A program made the translations under genes and the position numbers. A stretch of 64,000 nt of DNA from Sphingopyxis panaciterrulae (GTDB lineage Bacteria > Pseudomonadota > Alphaproteobacteria > Sphingomonadales > Sphingomonadaceae), in assembly GCF_014199295.1 (NCBI RefSeq), contig NZ_JACIJH010000001.1:1-64000 (forward strand), in the 5' to 3' direction. Position 1 is the stretch's first letter; every line of letters starts with the position of its first letter. This document shows, one piece after another, positions 26,407-34,483 of the stretch. The notes beneath the pieces were generated by a model. That model made no database searches. It had not been told where the DNA came from and saw nothing but the letters and a program-made list of their open reading frames with translations.

Positions 26407-28233
26407 ATGTCCACCCCCTCGCACAGCGACCGCCTCGCCCGCTTGCGCGCCGAACTGACGGCGCGCGGCCTCGACGGCTTCGTGATCCCGATCAGCGACG
26501 AGCATATGAGCGAATATGTCGGCGCCTATGCGCAGCGGCTCGCCTGGCTCACCGGCTTCGGCGGTTCGGCGGGGACCGTGGCGGTGCTGCCCGACAAGGC
26601 GGCGATTTTCGTCGACGGCCGCTATACGGTGCAGGTGCGCGATCAGGTCGACGGGACGCTCTATGACTATGTCGGCGTACCGCAGTCGAGCGTCGCCGAA
26701 TGGCTGGGCGCGAACGTCGCGGCGGGGCAGACAATCGGCTATGACCCATGGCTGCACGGCCTCGACTGGGCGCGGGGGCTCGCCCGCGCGCTCGCGGCCA
26801 AGGGCGCGGAACTGGTGGCGGTAGCGGACAATCCCGTCGATGCGGTGTGGGACGACCAACCAGCGCCGAGCGACGCGCCGGTGAGCATCCACGACATCGA
26901 ACTCGCGGGCCGGTCCGCCGCCGACAAGCGCGATATCATCGCCGACTGGCTGAAGGCGAGGGGCCTCGACACGACGGTGATGACCGCGCTCGATTCGATC
27001 GCCTGGACCTTCAACATCCGCGGCACCGACGTCAGCCACACGCCGGTCGGCCTCGCCTTCGCGCTCCTCCATGCCGACGCGACCGCCGACCTGTTCATCG
27101 CGCCCGAAAAGGTCACCGATGCGGTGCGCGCGCACCTCGGCAACAGCGTCCGCATCCACGATCGCGACGCGTTCGAAGCGGCGCTTGCCGATCTTGCGGG
27201 CAAAAGGGTCGCGGTCGATCCCGACCGCGCGGTCGCGGCGATCTTCACCGCGCTGGAAGCGGCGGGTGCGCAGATCGCGCGCCACCGCGACCCTGCCGTC
27301 CTGCCCAAGGCGATCAAGAACGACACCGAGCTCGACGGCACCCGCGCTGCGCATGTCCGCGACGGCGTCGCGGTCGCGCGCTTCCTGAGATGGATGGAAG
27401 AGCTCGCGCCGCAGGGCGGGCTCGACGAACTGGCCGCCGCGGCGAAGCTGCGCGCATTCCGCGACGAAAGCGGCGCGCTCGTCGACCTGTCGTTCGACAC
27501 CATCTCGGCCGCCGGCCCCAACGGCGCGCTGCCGCATTACAAGGTCGACGAAACGACCAATCGCGCCATCGAGACCGGCACCCTCTATCTGGTCGATTCG
27601 GGTGGCCAATATGCCGACGGCACGACTGACATCACCCGCACCATCGCGATCGGCCAGCCGACCGCCGAAATGCGCCGCCGCTTCACCCAGGTGCTGAAAG
27701 GTCATATCGCGCTCGCCACCGCACGCTTCCCCAGCGGCACCCGCGGCAGCCAGCTCGACATTCTGGCGCGGCAGTATCTGTGGGCCGACGGGGTCGATTA
27801 TGCCCATGGCACCGGCCACGGCGTCGGCGCCTATCTGGCCGTCCACGAAGGGCCGCAGCGCATCGCCAAGCCGGCGGGCGGGCAGGCGGGGACCGAGGAA
27901 CCGCTGCACGCCGGCATGATCCTGTCCAACGAGCCCGGCTATTACAAGGCGGGCCATTTCGGCATTCGGATCGAGAATCTGGTGGTCGTCGTGCCGCAGG
28001 CGATCGCGGGCGCCGAAGAGGCCATGCTGGGGTTCGAGACGATCACCTTCGCGCCGATCGCGCGCGATCTGGTCGACGCCGCCCTGCTCTCGCCCGCCGA
28101 GGCCGACTGGCTCGACGCCTATCACGCCGCGGTGCAGGAGAAGCTGGCGCCGGGCATGGATGCGGCAGAGCGCGACTGGCTCGCGGCCGCCTGCGCCCCG
28201 ATCGACCGCGCCCCCGCCGCACTTGCCGCCTGA
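26407..28233 (+). CDS. Aminopeptidase P family protein (M24B)
   Basis: A 608-residue cytosolic Xaa-Pro aminopeptidase of the three-domain, eukaryote-like type. Two creatinase-like N-terminal domains start RLARLRAELTARGLDGFVIP and contain DSIAWTFNIRG. The catalytic pita-bread domain has the metal ligands in YLVDSGGQYADGTTDITRT (two Asp), AHGTGHGVG (His), LSNEPGYYKAGHFG (Glu) and GIRIENLV (Glu). It removes N-terminal residues preceding proline. Length is typical for this type. The thioesterase gene begins seven bases after its stop. A giant open frame on the opposite strand here is a shadow. Confidence 0.95.
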   Translation: MSTPSHSDRLARLRAELTARGLDGFVIPISDEHMSEYVGAYAQRLAWLTGFGGSAGTVAVLPDKAAIFVDGRYTVQVRDQVDGTLYDYVGVPQSSVAEWLGANVAAGQTIGYDPWLHGLDWARGLARALAAKGAELVAVADNPVDAVWDDQPAPSDAPVSIHDIELAGRSAADKRDIIADWLKARGLDTTVMTALDSIAWTFNIRGTDVSHTPVGLAFALLHADATADLFIAPEKVTDAVRAHLGNSVRIHDRDAFEAALADLAGKRVAVDPDRAVAAIFTALEAAGAQIARHRDPAVLPKAIKNDTELDGTRAAHVRDGVAVARFLRWMEELAPQGGLDELAAAAKLRAFRDESGALVDLSFDTISAAGPNGALPHYKVDETTNRAIETGTLYLVDSGGQYADGTTDITRTIAIGQPTAEMRRRFTQVLKGHIALATARFPSGTRGSQLDILARQYLWADGVDYAHGTGHGVGAYLAVHEGPQRIAKPAGGQAGTEEPLHAGMILSNEPGYYKAGHFGIRIENLVVVVPQAIAGAEEAMLGFETITFAPIARDLVDAALLSPAEADWLDAYHAAVQEKLAPGMDAAERDWLAAACAPIDRAPAALAA

Positions 28234-28240
28234 GCCCGGC

Positions 28241-28702
28241 ATGGCGGATCATCGCAGCCGCGTGCCGCTCGACGATTTCCGCGTTCGCGAGACGGTGCGC
28301 GTGCGCTTCAGCGAGATCGACGGGCAGAATATCGTCTTCAACGGTCATTATCTGACCTATGCCGACATCGGCGTGACCGAATATTTCCGTGCCCTCGGCG
28401 AGGGACAGCCCGGCCCCTATTTTTACCAATATGGCACAGATATCCGCGAAACCCACTGCGAAATCGATTATCACGCCCCGGCGCGGCTCGACGAATTGAT
28501 CACCATCGCGGCGCGGATCAGCCGTTTCGAACGGACGAGCTTCACCCTCCATTGCGGGATTTTCCGGGGTAGCGAGCGGCTGGCCGACATCGAGATCGAC
28601 TATGCCCATATCGACAGCGACAGCGGCCAGCCAACGCCGCTTCCAGGCAGTTTCATCGCCGAAGTCCGGCGATTCGAGACACGGACGCCGATTCAAGACT
28701 GA
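28241..28702 (+). CDS. Acyl-CoA thioesterase (4HBT, YbgC-like)
   Basis: A 153-residue hot-dog fold protein. The segment VRFSEIDGQNIVFNGHYLTYADIGVTEYFRAL corresponds to the 4-hydroxybenzoyl-CoA thioesterase motif, with the catalytic Asp in EIDGQNIVFN and the following His/Tyr. Further on are ETHCEIDYHAPARLDELI and a strand-rich C-terminus. It likely hydrolyses a short or aromatic acyl-CoA; the substrate is unknown. ATG at 28241 is seven bases after the aminopeptidase stop, so the two are probably co-transcribed. Confidence 0.88.
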   Translation: MADHRSRVPLDDFRVRETVRVRFSEIDGQNIVFNGHYLTYADIGVTEYFRALGEGQPGPYFYQYGTDIRETHCEIDYHAPARLDELITIAARISRFERTSFTLHCGIFRGSERLADIEIDYAHIDSDSGQPTPLPGSFIAEVRRFETRTPIQD

Positions 28703-28782
28703 TTCGCAAGAGCCGACGATTCGCGCCAGTCCAGGGTGCTTCGCCTCGAACGCGGTCTCTCAACCAAAAAGGTCGAAAAAAA

Positions 28783-28815
28783 GGGCCGCCCGAGGGCGAC
28801 CCTTGAAAGTTTTTG
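28783..28815 (+). terminator. Probable terminator after the thioesterase gene
   Basis: GGGCCGCC-CGAG-GGCGACCC at 28783-28802 forms a stem with one mismatch, followed seven bases later by GTTTTT. An A-rich stretch lies immediately upstream, so it could also work on the opposite strand. It lies about 80 bases after the thioesterase stop. Confidence 0.5.
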
Positions 28816-28840
28816 GGAGAGGATGCCTAAAAGGCAAGTG

Positions 28841-28909
28841 CGATATTGCACTGCACAATGAATTGTGCAACTGCGAAAAGGCTATCTGAGATTGCATTTT
28901 TTGCAATCT
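28841..28909. promoter_or_regulatory. Cluster of TGCA palindromes upstream of the membrane protein-ribDE operon
   Basis: An AT-rich patch holds two palindromes: TGCACAAT-GA-ATTGTGCA at 28852-28869, and AGATTGCA and TGCAATCT separated by five T at 28889-28909. Five TGCA tetramers fall within about 60 bases. The patch lies 75-140 bases before the ATG at 28984, the right distance for operator sites. I do not recognise the regulator; PhaR-like proteins bind TGCA-rich sites, but no phasin gene is nearby. Confidence 0.5.
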
Positions 28910-28983
28910 ATCGCGCGGCCACTTCCGCCCGGCGCAACCGACTTCCCCTCGCAAATCCCGGCCGGATCGCCTAGATTGGGGTT

Positions 28984-29460
28984 ATGGGAATGCTCAACAA
29001 CTGGGATGTCGGCGGCGGCGTGTCCGATTTCTGGGACTATATCCGCCAGCCGCGGCCGCACCGCTGGACAAGCTGGGGCGTCGCGGTCGTGCTGGCGCTC
29101 GTCGTCTTCTGGGGCTTCGGCAAATATCTGATTCCCTATGAAAAACCCAAGCCGCAGATCATCTATTTCGAAAATTGGAAAGCGGATCGCAGCGAGGCCG
29201 AGGTGCGCGCCGACTGGATCGCACGCGCCAAGGAAACAACGCGCGAGAATGCGCGCCGCCGCGCCGAATATCAGAAGCTCGCCGACATGATGGGGGTGCC
29301 CTATGATTCGAGCAAGGCCGACGAAGTGACGCGCGAAACACTGGGCAAGGAAGCCGACACGCTGATCGCGAAAAAGCCCGAACCGCCAAAGCGCTCGACC
29401 CTCGCCGAACGCGCCGCGCGCGGGCCCAAGCCCGCCGCCGAAGGCCCAACCCGCCCCTGA
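28984..29460 (+). CDS. Single-pass membrane protein upstream of ribD
   Basis: A 158-residue protein without a recognised family. Residues 1-30 are cytosolic (DVGGGVSDFWDYIRQPRPHRW), followed by one membrane helix (WGVAVVLALVVFWGFGKYLIPY). The remainder is a charged, helical periplasmic tail with EVRADWIARAKETTRENARRRAEYQKLADMMG, a probable coiled coil, and a Lys/Pro-rich end. The topology is inferred. Its stop overlaps the ribD start (TGATG), so it is co-translated with ribD. A TAGATT -10-like box lies only seven bases before the ATG. The function is unknown, and its link with flavin synthesis may be only positional. Confidence 0.7.
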   Translation: MGMLNNWDVGGGVSDFWDYIRQPRPHRWTSWGVAVVLALVVFWGFGKYLIPYEKPKPQIIYFENWKADRSEAEVRADWIARAKETTRENARRRAEYQKLADMMGVPYDSSKADEVTRETLGKEADTLIAKKPEPPKRSTLAERAARGPKPAAEGPTRP

Positions 29461-30434
29461 TGCGGCGCCCGCCCACCGATGCCGACTGGATGGCCGCCGC
29501 CGTCGCGCTGGCATGGCGCGGTCGCGGCCGAAGCGCCCCCAACCCCAATGTCGGCTGCGTGGTCATAGCCGATGGCGGGGTCGTCGGTCGCGGCTGGACC
29601 CAGCCCGGCGGGCGCCCCCATGCCGAGGCGGTGGCGCTCGCGGCTGCGGGTTCGACGGCGCGCGGTGCGACCGCCTATGTCACGCTCGAACCCTGTGCCC
29701 ACGCCAGCCCGTGCGGCCCATGCTGCACCGACACGCTGATCGCGGCGGGGGTTTCGCGCGTCGTCGTCGCCCTGCAGGACCCCGATCCACGCACCGACGG
29801 ACGCGGCCTCGCGCGATTGCGCGACGCGGGAATCGCGGTCGAGACCGGCGTGGGCGCCGACGCCGCGCGCGGGGCAATGGCGCCCTGGTGGTCGCGCGCG
29901 ACGCGCGGAACGCCCTTCGTGACGCTCAAGCTCGCGACCTCGCTCGACGGCTGCATCGCGCTGGCCGACGGGTCGAGCCGCTGGATCACCGGCGCGCGCG
30001 CGCGCGCGCACGCGCATCTCGAACGCGCGCTGCACGAGGGGATTCTCGTCGGACGCGGGACGCTCGTGGCTGATTCGCCGCGCCTCGACGTGCGGCTGCC
30101 CGGCCTCGAGGACCGCAGCCCGCGCCGCTTCCTGCTCACGCGCGGCGCGGCCCCCGAAGGCTGGACCGCCGTGGCGGCGCCCGAAGCGGTCGCGGGCATC
30201 GATTCGCTGCTCGTCGAAGGCGGCGCAGGCGCGGCGGCCGCTTTCCTCGCCGCCGACCGCGTCGACCGGCTGCTCCTCTACCGCGCGCCGATCCTGATCG
30301 GCGGCGGCCGGCTCGCGCTCGGCGACATCGGCCTTACCGATCTCGCCGACGCCCACGGTCGCTGGCGCCTCGCCGACAGCCGCCTGCTTGGCAGCGACCG
30401 GCTCGACGTCTACGAGCGGGTGCGAAGGGATTAA
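29460..30434 (+). CDS. ribD: Riboflavin biosynthesis deaminase/reductase RibD
   Basis: A 324-residue bifunctional enzyme for the second and third steps of riboflavin synthesis. The N-terminal deaminase carries zinc ligands H54 (PHAEAVAL) and C79/C88 in TLEPCAHASPCGPCC. The NADPH-dependent reductase domain starts near FVTLKLATSLDGCIALADGSS and includes ITGARARAHAHLERALHEGILVGRGTL and LLVEGGAGAAAAFL. The C-terminal part is slightly shorter than E. coli RibD (about 367), mainly in the reductase loops. It overlaps the upstream membrane protein gene by one base and is followed by ribE after five bases. Confidence 0.95.
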   Translation: MRRPPTDADWMAAAVALAWRGRGRSAPNPNVGCVVIADGGVVGRGWTQPGGRPHAEAVALAAAGSTARGATAYVTLEPCAHASPCGPCCTDTLIAAGVSRVVVALQDPDPRTDGRGLARLRDAGIAVETGVGADAARGAMAPWWSRATRGTPFVTLKLATSLDGCIALADGSSRWITGARARAHAHLERALHEGILVGRGTLVADSPRLDVRLPGLEDRSPRRFLLTRGAAPEGWTAVAAPEAVAGIDSLLVEGGAGAAAAFLAADRVDRLLLYRAPILIGGGRLALGDIGLTDLADAHGRWRLADSRLLGSDRLDVYERVRRD

Positions 30435-30439
30435 CAAAG

Positions 30440-31069
30440 ATGTTCACCGGAATCGTCACCGACATCGGCACCGTCCGCGCGCGCGAGGATCGCGGCGACA
30501 CGCGGCTCGTCATCGGCACCGCTTATGACGTGAGCGGCATCGACCTGGGCGCTTCCATCGCCTGTTCCGGTGCCTGCCTGACCGTTGTCGACAAAGGTGT
30601 CGATGAAGCCAGCAACGGTCCTGCCGGCTGGTTCGCGGTCGATGCGAGTGCCGAGACGCTGGCGCGCACCGCGCCGGGCATGTGGGACGTCGGCCGGCGC
30701 CTCAACCTCGAACGCGCGCTCCGCGTCGGCGACGAGCTTGGCGGGCATATCGTCACCGGCCATGTCGACGCGGTGGGGCGCATCGTCTCGATCGAACCCA
30801 CCGGCGACAGCCTGACGGTGACCGTCGAAGCCCCCCCCGCCCTCGCCCCCCACATCGCGCCCAAGGGCTCGATCACGCTCGACGGCGTGTCGCTGACCGT
30901 CAACGAGGTGACCGACCAGCCCGACGGCGGCGCGCATTTCACGCTGAATATCATTCCGCATACCCAGACGGTGACGACGCTCGACGAAGCGGCGCCGGGG
31001 CGGCCGGTGAATCTGGAGATTGATGTGCTCGCACGCTATCTGGCGCGGATGCAGCAGGTGCGGGGATAA
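30440..31069 (+). CDS. ribE: Riboflavin synthase alpha subunit
   Basis: A 209-residue protein that dismutates two lumazine molecules into riboflavin. It has the diagnostic start MFTGIVTDIGTV and two homologous lumazine-binding barrels: SIACSGACLTVVDKG in the first and KGSITLDGVSLTVNEV in the second, with GGHIVTGHVDAVG between them. The C-terminal helix for trimerisation ends LARYLARMQQVRG. It is the last gene of the membrane protein-ribD-ribE set. RibH and RibB, the enzymes that make its substrate, are encoded near 38 kb. Confidence 0.95.
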   Translation: MFTGIVTDIGTVRAREDRGDTRLVIGTAYDVSGIDLGASIACSGACLTVVDKGVDEASNGPAGWFAVDASAETLARTAPGMWDVGRRLNLERALRVGDELGGHIVTGHVDAVGRIVSIEPTGDSLTVTVEAPPALAPHIAPKGSITLDGVSLTVNEVTDQPDGGAHFTLNIIPHTQTVTTLDEAAPGRPVNLEIDVLARYLARMQQVRG

Positions 31070-31112
31070 TCGGGCCGCCCGAGGGCACGAAGATCTCGCG
31101 CTTACCCTCCTC

Positions 31113-31139
31113 GTCACCCCGGACTCGATCCGGGGTGAC
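31113..31139. repeat. Palindromic repeat, GTCACCCCGG family
   Basis: GTCACCCCGG and CCGGGGTGAC flank the seven-base loop ACTCGAT, in the gap between convergent ribE and mmcB. An identical element is found at 45528-45554 and a related one at 46741-46759. It may help end transcription from both sides, but it lacks U-tracts. Confidence 0.8.
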
Positions 31140-31212
31140 AAGGCAAGCAAAATTAGACGTAGGCTTTCAACGGTGTCACCACCGCTTTCGCCGCCTCTTC
31201 GCGTGAAATAAT

Positions 31213-31686
31213 CTAGACGCCCTCGCTCCACCCCGCCGCGAGTTCGGGATCGGCCGCCAGCATCGACCGCCGCATCGCCAATCGTCCGATGCGGAGCAGT
31301 TCAGCCTTGCGCCGCGCGGGGGCGAGGTGGCAGCTTGCCGCTTCGCGCACCACCGCCGCGCCATAGCGGTCGGCGACGATCAGGCCGGAGGTTTCGGGCC
31401 GATAGCCATCGGTCTCCAGAATCGCCGGGTCGAGCCCCGCAGCGAGCGCCCAATAGAAGCGGTCGCACCAGTCGCAATAGTCGGGCCATTTGCCGTCGCC
31501 GTGCAGATCGGCGCGGCTGACCTTGATCTCGACGATGGTGATCTGGCCCTTTGCGTCGATCGCGGTCAGATCAGTGCGTCGCCCGTTGGGCAACGGCACC
31601 TCGGGAATCGCGACCAGCCCCGCCTGCGCGAACAGCCGGCACACGCCGCGCGCGACATCGGCGGCGGTCAGCAGGTCACCCGCCAT
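31213..31686 (-). CDS. mmcB: MmcB family DNA repair protein
   Basis: A 157-residue cytosolic protein of the MmcB family (COG5321). It has a PD-(D/E)xK nuclease-like core: RRTDLTAIDAKGQITIVEIKVSRADL gives the Asp and Glu-x-Lys residues, and DGKWPDYCDWCDRFYWAL follows. In Caulobacter, MmcB is an SOS-regulated protein needed for mitomycin C resistance and for mutagenic repair with ImuABC. Here the gene starts 11 bases after the ssb stop, suggesting co-expression with single-strand binding protein. I see no alphaproteobacterial LexA box (GTTC-N7-GTTC) nearby. Catalytic activity is not proven for the family. Confidence 0.88.
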   Translation of the reverse strand: MAGDLLTAADVARGVCRLFAQAGLVAIPEVPLPNGRRTDLTAIDAKGQITIVEIKVSRADLHGDGKWPDYCDWCDRFYWALAAGLDPAILETDGYRPETSGLIVADRYGAAVVREAASCHLAPARRKAELLRIGRLAMRRSMLAADPELAAGWSEGV

Positions 31687-31697
31687 GGATCGGGGCC

Positions 31698-32237
31698 TCA
31701 GAAGGGAACGTCGTCGTCCAGATCGTCGTCGAAGGGCGGACGGCTGCCGCCGCTCGAACCACCACCGCCCTGGTTCCAGCCACCGCCTGCGCTTCCGCCC
31801 GAACCGCCGCCCTGATCCCAGCCGCCGCCAGAGCTCGAGCCGCCACCCCAGTCGCCACCGCCGCGCGAGCCGCCACCGCCGCCGGGCGCACCGTCAAGCA
31901 TGGTCAGAGCACCGCCTATCCCCGCGATCACCACCTCGGTCGTGTAGCGGTCGTTGCCGTCGCGGTCCTGCCACTTGCGGGTGCGAAGACTGCCTTCGAT
32001 GTAAACCTTGCTGCCCTTTTTCAGATAGCGTTCGACCACCCCGACCAGCCCGTCGCCGTTGATGACGACATTATGCCATTCGGTGCGCTCCTTGCGCTCG
32101 CCGGTCATCCGGTCCTTCCAGCTTTCCGACGTCGCGATGCGGATATTGGCGATCCGGCCGCCGTTCTGGAAGGATTTGATTTCGGGATCGGCGCCCAGAT
32201 TGCCGATCAGAATAACCTTGTTGACGCTGCCAGCCAT
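31698..32237 (-). CDS. ssb: Single-stranded DNA-binding protein
   Basis: A 179-residue SSB. The OB fold starts [18 protein letters not shown] and includes [24 protein letters not shown] and [29 protein letters not shown]. From about residue 115 the linker is an unusually regular run of Gly with Trp-Gln and Trp-Asn units ([18 protein letters not shown]). The acidic tail [10 protein letters not shown] is the docking site for replication and repair enzymes; the end is VPF rather than the common IPF. It lies between feoB and mmcB on the same strand. Confidence 0.96.
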   Translation of the reverse strand: MAGSVNKVILIGNLGADPEIKSFQNGGRIANIRIATSESWKDRMTGERKERTEWHNVVINGDGLVGVVERYLKKGSKVYIEGSLRTRKWQDRDGNDRYTTEVVIAGIGGALTMLDGAPGGGGGSRGGGDWGGGSSSGGGWDQGGGSGGSAGGGWNQGGGGSSGGSRPPFDDDLDDDVPF

Positions 32238-32269
32238 CGCCGCTCCGCTCCGCTAGAATGTTGCCGGGA

Positions 32270-34141
32270 TCAGCCGAGTCCGAAGGCGACGGCCGTCCAA
32301 TAGGTGATACCAGCAGCGGCATAGGCGAGCGCGAACAAATAGCCAACCATGAACAGCGGCCATTTCCACCCGTTGGTCTCGCGCCGGGTGATCGCGATGG
32401 TCGAGATGCACTGCGGCGCAAAAACGAACCAGGCGAGGAAGGCCAGCGCGGTGGCGAGGCTCCAGCGCCCCTGCAGCCGCTCGCCAAGCGACATCGCGAC
32501 CTGATCCTCGTCGTCGCCGGCGTCGATCGCATTGGCGGTCGCCAGAGCCGACACCGCGATCTCGCGCGCCGCCATCGCCGGGATCAGCGCAAGCGCAATG
32601 TCGTGGTTGAAGCCGATCGGCCGCACCACAGTCTCCAGCCCGCTCGCGATACGGCCGGCGACACTGTAATCGACCTGGCGCAGTTCGCTGTCCGCCGGCG
32701 CCTTGGGAAAGCTCAGCAGCAGCCACAGGACGACGGTGGTGAAGGCGATGATCGTCCCGGCGCGGCGCAGGAAGATCCATGCGCGCTGCCACAGGCTGAT
32801 CGCGACGTCGCGCAGCCGCGGCCATTGATAGCGCGGCATTTCCATCATGAAGCCCGCGGCACTGCCCTTGGTCACCGACCGGCGCAGCACGAAGGCGACG
32901 ATCAGCGCGCCGACGATCCCCGCGACATAGAGGCCGAAGAGCACCAGCCCCTGAAGCCCGACCGGCAACCCGCCGACGGCGCGGTTGGGGATGAAGACCC
33001 CGATGATCAGCGTATAGACGGGCAGCCGCGCCGAACAGGTCATCAGCGGCGCGATCAGGATCGTCGTCAGCCGGTCCTTCGGATCGGGGATCGCGCGCGT
33101 CGCCATGATGCCGGGCACCGCGCAGGCGAAGCTCGATAACAGCGGGATGAAGCCGCGCCCCGACAGCCCGACCTTCGCCATCAGCCCGTCCATCAGGAAA
33201 GCGGCGCGGGTCATATAGCCCGACGCCTCGAGTAGCAGGATGAACAGGAACAGGATCAGGATCTGCGGCAGGAAGACGACGACCGCGCCGACGCCAGCGA
33301 GCAGTCCCTCGACGATCAGCCCGCGCAGGAACCCGTCGGGCAGCGCGTCGGTGGCGACGCCCTGGAGCGCGGCGATGCCGTCCTCGATCCAGCCGATCGG
33401 CGCCTCCGACCAGGCATAGACCGCCTGGAACATCACGAACATCAATGCGAGCAGGATCAGGAAACCCGCGACCGGATGCAGCACGACGGCATCGACGCGC
33501 TGGGTCCAGCGCCGCACGGGCGTTTCGGCCAGCGTCGCCACGCGCGCGATCGCGCGGGCGCGCTGGTGGAGCGCGACGTCGGTCGGCGGCGGAGCGGGAA
33601 TCGCATCGGCCTGGGTCTGGTGCGACAGGATCGCGCCGTCGATCGCGGCGAGCAGCTCGGTCAGCCCCCGCTTCCGCACCGCGACGGTCGGCACCACCGG
33701 CACGCCCAACTCCGCTGCGAGCCGCTCGGCATCGAGCGTCAGCCCGTCGCGCTCCGCGAGGTCGACCATGTTGAGCGCGATCACCGTCGGCAAGCCGAGC
33801 GCGATTAGTTCGAGCGCGAAGCAGAGATGATTGTCGAGATTGGCGGCGTCGACGACGACGACCAGCGCGTCGGGGCGCCGCTCACCCGCCTGCCGGCCCA
33901 GAACGACGTCGCGCGTCACCGCCTCATCGGGGCTGGCGGGGGTCAGGCTGTAACTGCCCGGCAGGTCGATCAGCGCCGCCGGCCGGCCGTCGGCGAAGCT
34001 GGCGTGACCCGCCTTGCGCTCGACCGTGACGCCCGGATAATTGGCGATCTTCTGCCGCGCGCCGGTCAGCGCGTTGAACAGGCTCGATTTGCCGGCATTG
34101 GGGTTGCCGACGAGGACGATGGTCGGGATGGCGCCGGTCAT
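32270..34141 (-). CDS. feoB: Ferrous iron transporter FeoB
   Basis: A 623-residue inner membrane iron(II) transporter. The N-terminal G domain has G1 GNPNAGKSS (12-20), switch ANYPGVTVERK, G3 DLPGSYSL and G4 ALNMVDLAE. The membrane part contains the two gate repeats with Cys: FIPLLSSFACAVPGIMATR, and the GPLMTCSARLPVY-like block reading IAPLMTCSARLPVYTLII. The third gate block is AMAAREIAVSALATA. At 623 residues it is shorter than E. coli FeoB (773), missing part of the helical spacer and the C-terminal extension. It overlaps feoA by four bases (ATGA). Confidence 0.96.
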   Translation of the reverse strand: MTGAIPTIVLVGNPNAGKSSLFNALTGARQKIANYPGVTVERKAGHASFADGRPAALIDLPGSYSLTPASPDEAVTRDVVLGRQAGERRPDALVVVVDAANLDNHLCFALELIALGLPTVIALNMVDLAERDGLTLDAERLAAELGVPVVPTVAVRKRGLTELLAAIDGAILSHQTQADAIPAPPPTDVALHQRARAIARVATLAETPVRRWTQRVDAVVLHPVAGFLILLALMFVMFQAVYAWSEAPIGWIEDGIAALQGVATDALPDGFLRGLIVEGLLAGVGAVVVFLPQILILFLFILLLEASGYMTRAAFLMDGLMAKVGLSGRGFIPLLSSFACAVPGIMATRAIPDPKDRLTTILIAPLMTCSARLPVYTLIIGVFIPNRAVGGLPVGLQGLVLFGLYVAGIVGALIVAFVLRRSVTKGSAAGFMMEMPRYQWPRLRDVAISLWQRAWIFLRRAGTIIAFTTVVLWLLLSFPKAPADSELRQVDYSVAGRIASGLETVVRPIGFNHDIALALIPAMAAREIAVSALATANAIDAGDDEDQVAMSLGERLQGRWSLATALAFLAWFVFAPQCISTIAITRRETNGWKWPLFMVGYLFALAYAAAGITYWTAVAFGLG

Positions 34142-34407
34142 GCTGCTGCCGCGGGCTCCGTCTCGACGGGCTCGACCGCGATCGCGGCGGCCTGGCGTCC
34201 GCGGATGATCACCTGCATCCGTCCGATGCCGAGCGCCAGCGGTTCGCGCGAGAAAAGGCTGCCGCGATGCAGCGGCTTGACCTCGACCCCCTCCATCAGC
34301 CCGAATTCGCGCAACCGCCGCCCCTCGTCGTGCGAGAGGATGTCCCAATCGATGCGGGCGATGCGCACGGCCATGCCGAGCGGGGCGGAATCGAGCTTCG
34401 CGATCAT
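34138..34407 (-). CDS. feoA: Ferrous iron transport accessory protein FeoA
   Basis: An 89-residue cytosolic SH3-fold protein that assists FeoB. Family features are the LDSAPLGMAVRIARI start, RRLREFGLMEGVEVKPLHRGSLF, and PLALGIGRMQVIIRGRQAAAIAVEP. The ATG at 34407 lies directly beside the Fur-like box and has no Shine-Dalgarno, so the transcript may be leaderless; the in-frame ATG at 34374 is a weaker alternative. It overlaps feoB by four bases and so is translationally coupled to it. Confidence 0.93.
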   Translation of the reverse strand: MIAKLDSAPLGMAVRIARIDWDILSHDEGRRLREFGLMEGVEVKPLHRGSLFSREPLALGIGRMQVIIRGRQAAAIAVEPVETEPAAAA

Positions 34408-34408
34408 T

Positions 34409-34426
34409 TGCGAGCGATTATCAATA
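34409..34426 (-). promoter_or_regulatory. Putative Fur box upstream of feoAB
   Basis: TGCGAGCGATTATCAATA on the plus strand (TATTGATAATCGCTCGCA on the minus strand) resembles proteobacterial Fur boxes of the TGCNANNGATTATCATT type. It ends one base before the feoA start codon, so a bound Fur dimer would block the transcription start. This is established logic for feo operons; binding here is inferred. Confidence 0.55.
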
Positions 34427-34483
34427 ACAGCGCGAGAAGGCCAGCCCTAGTTTTCGCAGAGTCGTTTCGCGAAAAGGAAGGCG

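Noticed and set aside
24199..28242. An extension of the S9 peptidase frame by more than 600 codons upstream
   Set aside because: The upstream part is antisense to the aminopeptidase P gene. The real protein starts at 26340 with a signal peptide.
28602..28889. A 95-codon frame overlapping the thioesterase end
   Set aside because: Alternative frame of a real gene running through a terminator; no family features.
28703..28983. Possible FMN riboswitch upstream of the ribD operon
   Set aside because: No RFN-element consensus blocks are visible; the region shows only a terminator-like stem and TGCA palindromes.
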